From an uncultured Bacilli bacterium (lineage in GTDB: Bacteria > Bacillota_I > Bacilli_A > RF39 > UBA660): DNA of 29,569 nucleotides. Shown here one piece after another: positions 22,297-29,569 of this stretch (positions within the stretch are counted from its first letter, which is position 1; each line of letters opens with the position of its first letter). The stretch lies in assembly GCA_905236935.1 (NCBI GenBank), contig CAJOQL010000074.1, positions 1 to 29,569 of the forward strand. Reading direction: 5' to 3'. A program made the position numbers and the translations under genes. A model generated the notes under the pieces. It ran no database searches. It was given only the letters and a program-made list of their open reading frames with translations, and was not told the origin of the DNA.

Positions 22297-22707
22297 ATGA
22301 AAAAGAAAAATGAAGAAGAAATAATAGAAAAAGAATGTAATTGTGGTTGTGGTGAAGAATGTACTTGTGAAGGCGATTGTCATTGCGATAATTGTTCTTG
22401 TGATGATGAATGCTCATGTGATTGTGGATGCAACTGCTCTTGTGATGATGATTGTGATTGTCTTGAACCACTAGAAGAAAAATTGATTTTAATTGGTAAA
22501 AAGAGTAATAAAGAAACAAAAGAAGCTATAAAAAAATTAGATAGTAAAAATGTAGTATATGCATTTATTGATTTAGAAACTGAAGAAGATGAAAGATTTT
22601 TAAATTTAAAAGAAGATATTCAAATTCCATCGCTTTTACTAGTTCAAACACTAGTAGTTGGAGTTGCTTCTGGATTAGATGAAATTAAAGATATTATTAA
22701 AAAATAA
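22297..22707 (+). CDS. Cys-rich metal-binding-like protein fused to a thioredoxin-like domain
   Basis: 136 residues in two parts. Residues 14-55 hold 17 cysteines, most in CxC steps mixed with Asp and Glu (for example CSCDCGCNCSCDDDCDC). This is metallothionein-like and should bind several metal ions. Residues 60-136 look like a small thioredoxin/glutaredoxin fold (KLILIGKKSN, then VVYAFIDLETEED, then the cis-Pro region IQIPSLLLVQ). The usual CxxC at the start of helix 1 is replaced by KKSN, so it is not a redox enzyme by itself. The ATG has AAAGGAG upstream, 29 bases after the tRNA. Roles in metal storage, delivery or sensing are inferred. Confidence 0.65.
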   Translation: MKKKNEEEIIEKECNCGCGEECTCEGDCHCDNCSCDDECSCDCGCNCSCDDDCDCLEPLEEKLILIGKKSNKETKEAIKKLDSKNVVYAFIDLETEEDERFLNLKEDIQIPSLLLVQTLVVGVASGLDEIKDIIKK

Positions 22708-22726
22708 TAAGAAATAGGTGGGATAT

Positions 22727-23275
22727 ATGTTTTCTTTAGATGAAGTATTAAATTTTCTTAAATGTAGAAATTTAAATTCTAAAAATAATAATCATATAAT
22801 TACAGAGCTAACTTTAAAAATGAGAAAAGAAATTTTAGATGTAACGAATAATGGTAAAATGTATATAAAAAACTTTAATGCTTTAAATGATGAGTATTAT
22901 ATCCCTAATGTACCATATTTAAGAAATGTTATTATTGATTTAAGTGATGTTCCAGTTAAAGAAATATTTAACTTAACTTTAAAAATGCTTGATATTAATG
23001 ATAAAACTATTACATTTGATGATTGGAAAAGTATTTTAAAGTTTAGAGCTTTACTAAAGGAGTATGGAGAAGGTATTCAATTTATTTTCTATAATCCTGG
23101 CTTTGTAAAGCTAGAAGAGCAAGTATTAATTAATCATATATTTGCTTTAAGTGAATATTTATATAATAGTAATTTTCTTTTATTAGAAGGAGAAGAATTA
23201 TCTACATATATTGGCTTTAAAGGAAAAATGTTAGATTCAAGAGAAGACTATATGAAAATAGCAGTTAGGCATTAA
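22727..23275 (+). CDS. Hypothetical protein
   Basis: 182 residues from ATG 22727, which has AGGTGGG upstream; an in-frame GTG 9 bases earlier lies in that site. The protein is soluble, mostly helical, with a hydrophobic strand (NVIIDLSDVPVKEIF) and a C-terminal helical part. It follows the Cys-rich gene by 19 bases and is probably co-transcribed with it. No family is recognised. Confidence 0.6.
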   Translation: MFSLDEVLNFLKCRNLNSKNNNHIITELTLKMRKEILDVTNNGKMYIKNFNALNDEYYIPNVPYLRNVIIDLSDVPVKEIFNLTLKMLDINDKTITFDDWKSILKFRALLKEYGEGIQFIFYNPGFVKLEEQVLINHIFALSEYLYNSNFLLLEGEELSTYIGFKGKMLDSREDYMKIAVRH

Positions 23276-23279
23276 AAAA

Positions 23280-23302
23280 CCAAGTTTATACTTGGCGTTT
23301 TT
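23280..23302. terminator. Terminator between convergent genes
   Basis: CCAAGT (23280-23285) pairs with ACTTGG (23290-23295) around TTAT, with an A-run before and a T-run after, so it can work in both directions. Confidence 0.75.
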
Positions 23303-23307
23303 AATAC

Positions 23308-23877
23308 CTATTTTTTAACTGGTTTTAAAATTTTAATAGGTTGTTTAGTATCTAAAGATATATCTTCAGTTATAGACATATCTTCAGCTATTTCTAATAA
23401 TAATTGTTCAAATAAATCACATAATCTTAATTTATCTTTAAATTCATTTTTTTTAGTTTCATATAGGCTATTATTATTACCTAACGTTGGGATTGCCCAT
23501 AATATGTTAGCTTCTAATTCTTCATTTTTTTCATTTGCAATTATTTTAGCTTCTTCAAATGTATCAAATAAACTATCAACTATATTAACTGGATAAGGAT
23601 TATTATAAGCGTCATATCTAGGAAGTTCTGCTTTTCCTAGGTAGTATTCACCATTTTTAATGGAAATTTCTAATGTTTCTAAATTTTTATAAGGAAATAC
23701 TACTTTATGAGTTATTTTATTAGTTCCATCAGACTTGTATGATATACTGCTTTCCATTACATAGCATTTTGAAACAATATATCCTCTAATTATATCTTTA
23801 TATCCAACAGCCCAACCACCTTTTTCTTTAAGTTCCAATACAGCATACTTAATTGGAAAATTAATTTCTCTTTCCAT
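23308..23877 (-). CDS. Hypothetical protein
   Basis: 189 residues, soluble. The first two thirds look beta-rich (YAVLELKEKGGWAVGYKD, IRGYIVSKCYVMES, HKVVFPYKNLETLEISIKNGEYYLGKAE) with an acidic helical C-terminal third. GAAGGGAG precedes the ATG. It is the last gene of a minus-strand run after the dGTPase-like and LtaS-like genes, 30 bases after the former. No family is recognised. Confidence 0.6.
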   Translation of the reverse strand: MEREINFPIKYAVLELKEKGGWAVGYKDIIRGYIVSKCYVMESSISYKSDGTNKITHKVVFPYKNLETLEISIKNGEYYLGKAELPRYDAYNNPYPVNIVDSLFDTFEEAKIIANEKNEELEANILWAIPTLGNNNSLYETKKNEFKDKLRLCDLFEQLLLEIAEDMSITEDISLDTKQPIKILKPVKK

Positions 23878-23907
23878 TTTTTAAACTCCCTTCAATAATA
23901 AATAATT

Positions 23908-25023
23908 TTAATCTTGATATTTTTTATACTCATTTAAGAAATATTCATCAGTCATACCTGCAATATAATCGATAACTTTTCTTGCATTTGTAGTGTTTTT
24001 TAAATATTCATTAGTCATTTTATTAAGATACATCTTATAAATATTTTGATTTTCATCGCCTTTAGTTACAATATCTAATAATTTTTTAAATAAAACTTCA
24101 AACATTAGCTTATAATTTTGAATTACTTCTGTAGAATGAGCTTTAGTGTATATATTAGCATAATTAAATGCTTTTAGTTCCTTAATACCCTCAAAAACTT
24201 CATCACTTACTGATATATAATCTTTATTTATACTATTTTTTATAATATCTGTAATTATAGTATTAATAATTTCACGATTAGTATTTCCTAATATTTTAGT
24301 GATTTTTTCGGGAATCATATCTTTAGTGATAATTCCTAATTTTTCAGCATCTTCAATATCACGACCTAAATAACCAATAATATCAGATATTCTAACTACA
24401 CATCCTTCTAATGTCATTGGAATTAGAGTGGGGATGTAATTATCTTTTTTATAACAATTATAATAATCTAGTAAGAAATCATCAGTTGATTTCTTTTTAG
24501 GTTTATATTTTTTAAGTTCTAATTCTCCGTTATGACATAAAATTCCATCAAGAGTTTGAACTGTTAAATTACATCCCTTACCATTATTTTCTAAAACCAT
24601 AAGTTCTCTAACACTTTGAACATTATGATTAAAATAACCTTCACCAGCTTTAATAGATATATCATTTAATATTCTTTCACCTTCATGACCAAAAGGAACG
24701 TGCCCTAAATCATGACCTAAGCTAATTGCTTCAATTAAATCTTCATTTAAAGATAAAGCTCTACCAATGGTTCTCGCAATTTTAGAAACTAACTGAACAT
24801 GAACCATTCTTGTTGAAATATTATCATTATCAGATAAAGTAAAAACTTGTGTTTTTCCCATATATCTAGTATAACAATTTGAATGTAGAATTCGATCAGC
24901 ATCTCTAAAAAACTCTGGTCTAATATCTGAAGCAATATTATTTAATCTAATAGCATCTTTATTAAAACAAGCATATTTACTATAAAGATTTTCATATTTT
25001 AACATTTTACTTTTAATATCCAT
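23908..25023 (-). CDS. dGTPase-like HD-domain triphosphohydrolase
   Basis: 371 residues of the deoxynucleoside triphosphate triphosphohydrolase family, which removes triphosphate from dNTPs and so limits the dNTP pool. The HD metal site is complete: His75 (TRMVHVQ), His104-Asp105 (LGHDLGH) and the following VPFGHEGE with His108 and His113. Later come YFNHNVQSVRELMVLENNGKG and SDIIGYLGRDIEDA, where the last Asp metal ligand is expected. AAGGAAAG precedes the ATG, which lies 3 bases after the stop of the LtaS-like gene. Whether it is specific for dGTP cannot be told. Confidence 0.9.
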   Translation of the reverse strand: MDIKSKMLKYENLYSKYACFNKDAIRLNNIASDIRPEFFRDADRILHSNCYTRYMGKTQVFTLSDNDNISTRMVHVQLVSKIARTIGRALSLNEDLIEAISLGHDLGHVPFGHEGERILNDISIKAGEGYFNHNVQSVRELMVLENNGKGCNLTVQTLDGILCHNGELELKKYKPKKKSTDDFLLDYYNCYKKDNYIPTLIPMTLEGCVVRISDIIGYLGRDIEDAEKLGIITKDMIPEKITKILGNTNREIINTIITDIIKNSINKDYISVSDEVFEGIKELKAFNYANIYTKAHSTEVIQNYKLMFEVLFKKLLDIVTKGDENQNIYKMYLNKMTNEYLKNTTNARKVIDYIAGMTDEYFLNEYKKYQD

Positions 25024-25026
25024 TTT

Positions 25027-26952
25027 TTACTTTCCTTCAAAAACTGTACGATAGTAATCATTTTCCAAAATATTTTTAGATATAACATATTTATTGTAAA
25101 CTTCCTCATTCATTTTTTGAACATAATCATCTGGTGTTTCCTTAAATGCAGTAAATTTCTTTGTACTAGCATTGTATTTACCATATTCATTTATCCATGA
25201 ACGATCACTTAAAATTACAATTCCATCACTATTTGATAAAATATCACGTCCAATTAATAGCCTTGAATCGAAATCAAAACCAAATAAATTTAAAATAGTA
25301 GGTAAAATATCAATACTCATAGCATATTTATTAATTTCAGTATAAGGTATCTTATTATTCCAAATAATTAGATTATTTTTATGAATATCAAATTTTTCAT
25401 CTTCCATTGGGATTACTTCTTTTATTTGTGCATTAGTAAGTCCATAAGGGTAATGATCAGCACTCATTACAATAACTGTATCATCTAAAATTCCTTTTTC
25501 TTCTAACTTTTTAATTAATTCTTCTAAAGCTTTATCAAGTTCAATATGAGTAGCGATATAAGCTTTTATAGCGTCACTGTAAGGTAGATTTTTAACTTCA
25601 TTGCGGTTTTTATATGCCATATTATTACCACCAAAATTATATTCTAAATGGCCGCTAATTGTCATATAATAAGTCATAAATGGAGTATTATTTCCATAAT
25701 AATCAAATGATGCATTAATCATTTCTAAATCACTTTGAGGCCATGGTTTGCAATTCATATTTTTTTCTAAACCATTACCACAAGCAATATAATTAAATCC
25801 CATATTTGGATGAGTTAAATGTCTATCATAATACTTATATCTTCCATTATGAAAAGCATAAGTTGTATATCCTAAGTTAGAGAATAAATTACCATAAGCA
25901 TAAGGACGATAATTATTTCTTGAAGCATAAAATGACCAAACTCCTTCTTTAGGTATTAAACTATTTAAGGTTGAATATTCTCCATCAGATGTACTTGCAT
26001 AATATAAAGGAGTATAAAAATTAGTAAAATGAAATCCTTCATGAGTTAGTTTATAAAGAGTAGGAGTTAACTCTTCATTAATAGCGATAGGGTAAAAAGC
26101 TTCTGCTACAATTTCAATTAAATTTTTACCTTTAAAAATACCAGTATATTCATTTTTTTCACTAGGAAGTGAATTATTTACATAAAGATTTATACTTATT
26201 ATAGCTTTATTTTTACTATTTTCGGCAAGCTCTTCAAAATTAATATCTAATTTATTATATTCAATAATTTTTTCATTTATAACGTTATTATCTTTTTGAT
26301 TATTTTGTGATACATCAATAGTTTCTTCAAAATTATTAATTGTTCTAAATAAATCTAATTTCATAGTAGTAATTAATCCAAATGTTTGAGCGGCTGAATT
26401 TGGCACATGTTTATAATAGTACAAATTTTTAGCTGAATAAATATCTTTAGAATCTATATTCAAACTTAATAATGATAAAATGAAAAAGGCTATAAATACA
26501 ATAAATTTAAAAACAAAAGTCTTTTTATTAAAACTATAGCACCTAATTCTTTTATTAAATACTAATAATAGAATGGTAGGTAATATAAATAGAATAATAA
26601 ATATAATTTTACTTGTAAGAACGCTCCATATAGCTCCAAAAAATTCAAATACTTGTCCACCATGTAAAAATGAATAAATACTGATAATATTACCATAAAA
26701 TTGATAATTAATGTATTGTGATATAAATAGAATAGGTAAGAAGCCTAATACTATAATTAATAGCCATTTATTAATCTTTTTACTAAATAAACTAGTAAAT
26801 AAATCTATAAACAAACTAAATAATAAACTAAAAATAAAAGTATAAAATATTTCTTTAAAATGAAATTCATTAAATATAAGAATATGATATAAAAATTCTA
26901 AAAAGATAACTATTCCAAAGATAATAAAAAATCTTTTTATATAAGTTTTCAT
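25027..26952 (-). CDS. LtaS-like sulfatase-family phosphoglycerol transferase
   Basis: About 641 residues. The N-terminal 170 residues hold about five transmembrane helices and the rest is an extracellular alkaline-phosphatase/sulfatase domain. Active-site marks are IVAEAF (metal-binding Glu), the Thr321 nucleophile in YASTSDGEYS, NMGFN and MSADHYPYG (metal-binding Asp-His). This is the layout of lipoteichoic acid synthase, which polymerises glycerol phosphate from phosphatidylglycerol on a lipid anchor. Related enzymes that modify capsules or glycolipids are possible. The ATG at 26952 is preceded by AGGTG; an in-frame GTG at 26964 overlaps that site. It is the first gene of a minus-strand operon with the dGTPase-like gene. 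Confidence 0.88.
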   Translation of the reverse strand: MKTYIKRFFIIFGIVIFLEFLYHILIFNEFHFKEIFYTFIFSLLFSLFIDLFTSLFSKKINKWLLIIVLGFLPILFISQYINYQFYGNIISIYSFLHGGQVFEFFGAIWSVLTSKIIFIILFILPTILLLVFNKRIRCYSFNKKTFVFKFIVFIAFFILSLLSLNIDSKDIYSAKNLYYYKHVPNSAAQTFGLITTMKLDLFRTINNFEETIDVSQNNQKDNNVINEKIIEYNKLDINFEELAENSKNKAIISINLYVNNSLPSEKNEYTGIFKGKNLIEIVAEAFYPIAINEELTPTLYKLTHEGFHFTNFYTPLYYASTSDGEYSTLNSLIPKEGVWSFYASRNNYRPYAYGNLFSNLGYTTYAFHNGRYKYYDRHLTHPNMGFNYIACGNGLEKNMNCKPWPQSDLEMINASFDYYGNNTPFMTYYMTISGHLEYNFGGNNMAYKNRNEVKNLPYSDAIKAYIATHIELDKALEELIKKLEEKGILDDTVIVMSADHYPYGLTNAQIKEVIPMEDEKFDIHKNNLIIWNNKIPYTEINKYAMSIDILPTILNLFGFDFDSRLLIGRDILSNSDGIVILSDRSWINEYGKYNASTKKFTAFKETPDDYVQKMNEEVYNKYVISKNILENDYYRTVFEGK

Positions 26953-26971
26953 ACTACTAATCACCTAATTA

Positions 26972-26980
26972 ATTATAGCA
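26972..26980 (-). promoter_or_regulatory. Extended -10 promoter of the LtaS-like operon
   Basis: On the minus strand TGCTATAAT (TGn plus a perfect -10) lies 19 bases upstream of the ATG; the AGGTG site is between them. No clear -35 is seen. Confidence 0.5.
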
Positions 26981-26992
26981 TATTTTACATAT

Positions 26993-27030
26993 AAAAAGTT
27001 ATATAACATTGTAATCATATAACTCTTTTT
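26993..27030. terminator. Terminator of the ABC permease gene
   Basis: AGTTATAT (26997-27004) pairs with ATATAACT (27017-27024), with A- and T-runs on both sides. On the minus strand it follows the permease stop codon directly. Confidence 0.65.
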
Positions 27031-27805
27031 ACTTCTTTTTTTCTAACAAATTAATAAGTTCATAAATAATAAAAGAAATAATCATAATTAAAACAATACC
27101 ACTCATAACTAGATTTAAATTAAAAACTTGGGTTCCATATAGTATTAAATAACCAATACCAGCTTTACTTACTAAAAATTCTCCCATAATTACTCCAATT
27201 AAACTCATAGATATATTTAATTTTAAACTTGATATAATAGTTTCTTTATTATGTGGGATTATTAAGTATATTAAAGTTTGCAATCGAGTAGCTTTAAATG
27301 ATTTAAATAATTTTATTTTATAATTATCTGTCGTTATTAAACCATTATATATTGATATTAAAGTTACAATAGTATTTATAAGCAAACTCATAACAATAAT
27401 AGATGAAGTATTAGCACCTAGCCAAATAATTAGTAGTGGTCCAAGTGAAACCTTTGGTAAACTATTTATTAAATTTAAAAAAGGATCAAATATTTTCTTT
27501 AAAATTGGAACTAAATAAAAGATAATAGCAAGGATAAAACCAATTAAAGAACCAAGTGTAAAAGATAAAAATATTTCTTTTAAAGTTACAAAAATATGAT
27601 GAAAAAGTGTTTTATCTAAGTACAAATTATATAAAGTTTTAAGAATTTTTGATGGACTAGAAAAAATAAAACTGTTAATTATATTATATTTACTAAGTAG
27701 TTCCCAAATAGTAATAAAACCAACAAATAAAATAATTTGAACTGATAAAATAAATACTTTTTCTTGTTTTAGTTTCTTTAAATATAATTTATGTTCTCTA
27801 CTCAT
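27029..27805 (-). CDS. ABC transporter permease, SsuC/TauC type
   Basis: 258 residues of the BPD permease fold used for nitrate, sulfonate, taurine or pyrimidine-precursor uptake. There are about six transmembrane helices and the cytoplasmic coupling loop FKSFKATRLQTLIYLIIPH. GEFLVSKAGIGYLI near the end is typical of the SsuC/TauC group. The start is ATG 27805, which overlaps the stop of the ATPase gene as ATGA; an ATG 18 bases upstream lies inside that gene. No substrate-binding protein gene is in the window. Its ATPase partner is broken, so the transporter should be inactive while the second element is inserted. Confidence 0.85.
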   Translation of the reverse strand: MSREHKLYLKKLKQEKVFILSVQIILFVGFITIWELLSKYNIINSFIFSSPSKILKTLYNLYLDKTLFHHIFVTLKEIFLSFTLGSLIGFILAIIFYLVPILKKIFDPFLNLINSLPKVSLGPLLIIWLGANTSSIIVMSLLINTIVTLISIYNGLITTDNYKIKLFKSFKATRLQTLIYLIIPHNKETIISSLKLNISMSLIGVIMGEFLVSKAGIGYLILYGTQVFNLNLVMSGIVLIMIISFIIYELINLLEKKK

Positions 27806-28155
27806 ATGTCTAAATCCATCCATATTAAATCATAATAATAATTAAATTTTTCATCTTTACGATTCTTTGAAGGAACGCTAGGATTATTTAACTTAATATC
27901 ATATATTTTTTTAATAATTGCTGGTCTTTTAGATAAGACAACTATTCGATCACAAAATGATACACATTCTGCTATATCATGAGTTATTAATATAGTAGTA
28001 ACATTCATTTTTTTTAAAATAGAATATATTTCATCTGTTATGGTTAATCTTGTAACATAATCTAAAGCAGATAATGGTTCATCTAAATAAATAACATCTG
28101 GTTTAATTGCTAGTGTTCTAATTAAAGCAACTCTTTGAATGTGATGAAGACACTT
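27802..28155 (-). pseudogene. 3' remnant of the partner ABC transporter ATPase, cut by the second element
   Basis: The frame is open from 28155 and reads IQRVALIRTLAIKPD, then VIYLDEPLSALD (Walker B and D-loop), then ILITHDIAECVSFCDRI (His switch). Homologues have LSGGMxQRVALxR here; the sequence changes directly before the Gln, so Walker A, the Q-loop and most of the signature motif are missing. The C-terminus is intact and overlaps the permease start. The missing N-terminal part is expected beyond the second element, to the right of the window. No ribosome binding site serves this fragment. Confidence 0.85.
28138..28150. other. Attachment junction of the second element
   Basis: Left of about 28140 the sequence encodes the ABC ATPase; to the right the expected signature-motif codons (GGM) are replaced by codons reading HH on the minus strand, and a stop follows at 28156-28158. 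The crossover is within a few bases of 28141. Confidence 0.6.
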
Positions 28156-28219
28156 TTATATTATTTTTTATAGAGTTATTTATTTTCAATTAATTTATTA
28201 TCATCTTTATATTGATAGG

Positions 28220-29032
28220 TTAGGGCATTTTCTTTTGAAATAGCTGATGTTTTTGTTTCTTCTTCGTATAAATCTCTAGACCTTTAGCAACTCTTCCACC
28301 ACGTTTTGCTACTTTCATATTCTCGCTTAATCCTTGTGGATGTTCATTTTTAGCAATATCACGAGCAGCAATTTCACCAATGTTAGTAAGTGCTATTTCA
28401 ATATCGGTCATATTGTCTCTTAAAGATTCTTTTCTAAGACCTTTGTATGCTTTATATTCTGATGCTTTCATTCCAGACCAACCTTTATATATTTCATTTG
28501 TAAGTAGGGCATATTCTACTGGCTTTTCAATGCCACCATCTTTCCATATATCAGTTAATTTAAATCTATCAACAATACCAAGTAATCTTTTTTTAATCCA
28601 TTCATCAGTATACCCTTTATTACGATAATAGTTAACTGCTCGATTAATTGCTATTTCAGGATCAAATACTTCATTTATACGTTCATTGCCGAGCGTTGCT
28701 AACCACATTTTAAAAGGTTCAGCCTTAGATGATGGAATAGATTCAATAAGTCTTAAAATGTTTTGCGTATCAAGCATATCAGTATTTCTCATTTTTCCGT
28801 CTTGAGCCTTAAGTTTCAACTGGTTAGTCATACTAACCAGTTCACTACCTTCATTGTTAAGCTTACCCTTAAGCCATTTCCAATAATTTCTAGACTTTTG
28901 ATAATCTTTGTCAATTAAGACACTTATTACATCAACTATACTAAAATAGTATTCTTCTTTTTCAGCATTCCAAACACTTCTAATTTCTGCTCCTTCAAAT
29001 AGATTAGTAATTGTTTCTAATTTATTTTTCAT
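28220..29032 (-). CDS. BRO-N domain, antirepressor-like protein
   Basis: 270 residues. The N-terminal 120 residues are a BRO-N type DNA-binding domain (IRSVWNAEKEEYYFSIVDVISVLI, YWKWLKGKLNNEG, DTQNILRLIESIPSSKAEPFKMWLA). The C-terminal part is a helical region found with it in many phage and mobile-element proteins (YALLTNEIYKGWSGMKASEY, IALTNIGEIAARDIA, EHPQGLSENMKVAKRGGRVA). It probably acts as an antirepressor or regulator of the element. The start is ATG 29032 with GAGGAGG upstream; an in-frame ATG 54 bases earlier has no such site. It lies between the recombinase gene and the attachment junction. Confidence 0.85.
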   Translation of the reverse strand: MKNKLETITNLFEGAEIRSVWNAEKEEYYFSIVDVISVLIDKDYQKSRNYWKWLKGKLNNEGSELVSMTNQLKLKAQDGKMRNTDMLDTQNILRLIESIPSSKAEPFKMWLATLGNERINEVFDPEIAINRAVNYYRNKGYTDEWIKKRLLGIVDRFKLTDIWKDGGIEKPVEYALLTNEIYKGWSGMKASEYKAYKGLRKESLRDNMTDIEIALTNIGEIAARDIAKNEHPQGLSENMKVAKRGGRVAKGLEIYTKKKQKHQLFQKKMP

Positions 29033-29100
29033 TTTCAAAACCTCCTCATATAATAGAATTTTAGCAAATGTTTGCTTTCTATACAATGATATTTTTAAAA

Positions 29101-29569
29101 CTATTCAAAATTCCATTTGATTTGTATATCTCTACAATTTTTTTCTTTATTTACTTTTCCAATATAGATTTTATCAATAAATTCTTCAATAATGACTCTA
29201 TTTAATTCTTCTAATTTTTGGTATTTATTAAATATTTCTTTATTATTCTTCCAAGAATCTTCTTTCATTTTATAATAAGCAATTTCATTAGTAATAGATT
29301 TAATTTGGTCTTTATATTTATCTTCATTATTATTATAATTACTAATTAAATCTTTAAATTGTTCTGATGTAATAATACCATTAACTTTATCTTCATAAAG
29401 AACCTTTAAATAATTTCTTGTCTTAAAAGTTTTATTTTGAATATCAGTTTTTTGTTTTTCTAAAGCTTTAATTTTTTTCTTAAATCTACTATCAACTTTT
29501 TTTGAATCTAAATTTTCTAATTCTTCTTCATCATAAAACTTTTGAATCTTCTTATTAATTGCATCTAAT
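29101..29569 (-). CDS. C-terminal part of a serine recombinase, 5' end outside the window
   Basis: On the minus strand the frame is open from the right edge to TAG at 29101-29103, giving 156 residues. A long coiled coil (KKKIKALEKQKTDIQNKT, then ITSEQFKDLISNYNNN) is followed by LNRVIIEEFIDKIYIGK and a final IQIKWNFE. This is the usual C-terminus of large serine recombinases of the TndX/TnpX and related groups (zinc ribbon, coiled coil, then EFIDKIYI). The catalytic domain lies right of the window. It should be the integrase of the second element. Confidence 0.75.
   Translation of the reverse strand, partial: LDAINKKIQKFYDEEELENLDSKKVDSRFKKKIKALEKQKTDIQNKTFKTRNYLKVLYEDKVNGIITSEQFKDLISNYNNNEDKYKDQIKSITNEIAYYKMKEDSWKNNKEIFNKYQKLEELNRVIIEEFIDKIYIGKVNKEKNCRDIQIKWNFE

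Larger units (their letters stand above)
28141..29569 (-). mobile_element. Left end of a second serine-recombinase element
   Basis: It begins at the cut in the ABC ATPase gene and runs off the right edge. It carries a BRO-N antirepressor-like gene and the C-terminal part of a serine recombinase, both on the minus strand and reading toward the junction. About 75 bases without a gene lie between the junction and the BRO-N gene. The right end is not in the window, so its size and type are unknown. Confidence 0.75.

Noticed and set aside
22277..22519. His/Asn-rich ORF on the minus strand opposite the Cys-rich gene
   Set aside because: Its repeats are the antisense of the CxC/Asp codons (TGT/GAT read as ACA/ATC) and it has no ribosome binding site; it is a shadow of the repeat composition.
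1..29569. Mycoplasma-type genetic code (TGA as Trp) given the extreme AT content
   Set aside because: Several conserved genes end in TGA at the expected length and start-stop overlaps use TGA (divIB, the ABC ATPase), and Trp is encoded by TGG in mraY, ftsW and the recombinase.
1..29569. CRISPR array or insertion sequence
   Set aside because: No regularly spaced repeats with unique spacers and no transposase-like protein were seen; the only tandem repeat is the 11-bp array at 6454.

Overview
The window is a very AT-rich stretch of a wall-forming, low-GC Gram-positive bacterium (Bacillota). It looks like one of the poorly cultivated Bacilli related to the Erysipelotrichia/RF39-type gut lineages, but that placement is inference. 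The evidence is a division and cell-wall (dcw) cluster, a PASTA-bearing penicillin-binding protein, the FtsY-YlxM pair, a lipoteichoic-acid-synthase-type sulfatase, strong AGGAGG-type ribosome binding sites and intrinsic terminators. TGA is used as an ordinary stop, so this is not the mycoplasma code.

Bases 1 to about 9,904 are the right-hand end of an integrative mobile element; the rest lies left of the window. It carries a cut-off hypothetical gene, a tail-anchored transglutaminase-like protein, a broken subtilase-like gene, several small unknown genes, two XRE repressor-like genes, and a membrane-anchored pseudo-receiver. Next comes a regulatory block (five 11-bp tandem repeats, a promoter, a structured leader RNA, a terminator, and a leader ORF running through a second terminator) ahead of a sigma/ArpU-like regulator. 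The element ends in a large serine recombinase that runs across the attachment site.

The element has inserted inside a division-type penicillin-binding protein gene, at the codons of its SxN active-site motif. Only the 3' part, with the KTG motif and a PASTA domain, is in the window. From about 9,904 to 28,140 the DNA is chromosomal. First come mraY (with its own promoter), ftsW, an ORF6N/PLD-like gene with its own promoter, a membrane protein, a kinase-like protein, a KsgA-like protein that has lost its catalytic Asn, murG, divIB/ftsQ, queH, a type IV pilin-like gene, ftsY and ylxM. Then follow a Fic-fold protein lacking the catalytic His, a tRNA-Gln(CUG), a Cys-rich/thioredoxin-like protein and an unknown gene. 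On the minus strand lie an LtaS-like enzyme, a dGTPase-like HD hydrolase, an unknown protein, and an ABC permease with the 3' remnant of its ATPase.

From about 28,141 to the right edge a second integrative element begins. It carries a BRO-N antirepressor-like gene and the C-terminal part of another serine recombinase, and it has cut the ABC ATPase gene within its signature motif. The chromosomal segment is therefore bounded on both sides by recombinase-driven insertions inside conserved protein-coding motifs. In principle, precise excision would restore each host gene. No CRISPR array, rRNA or insertion sequence was seen.
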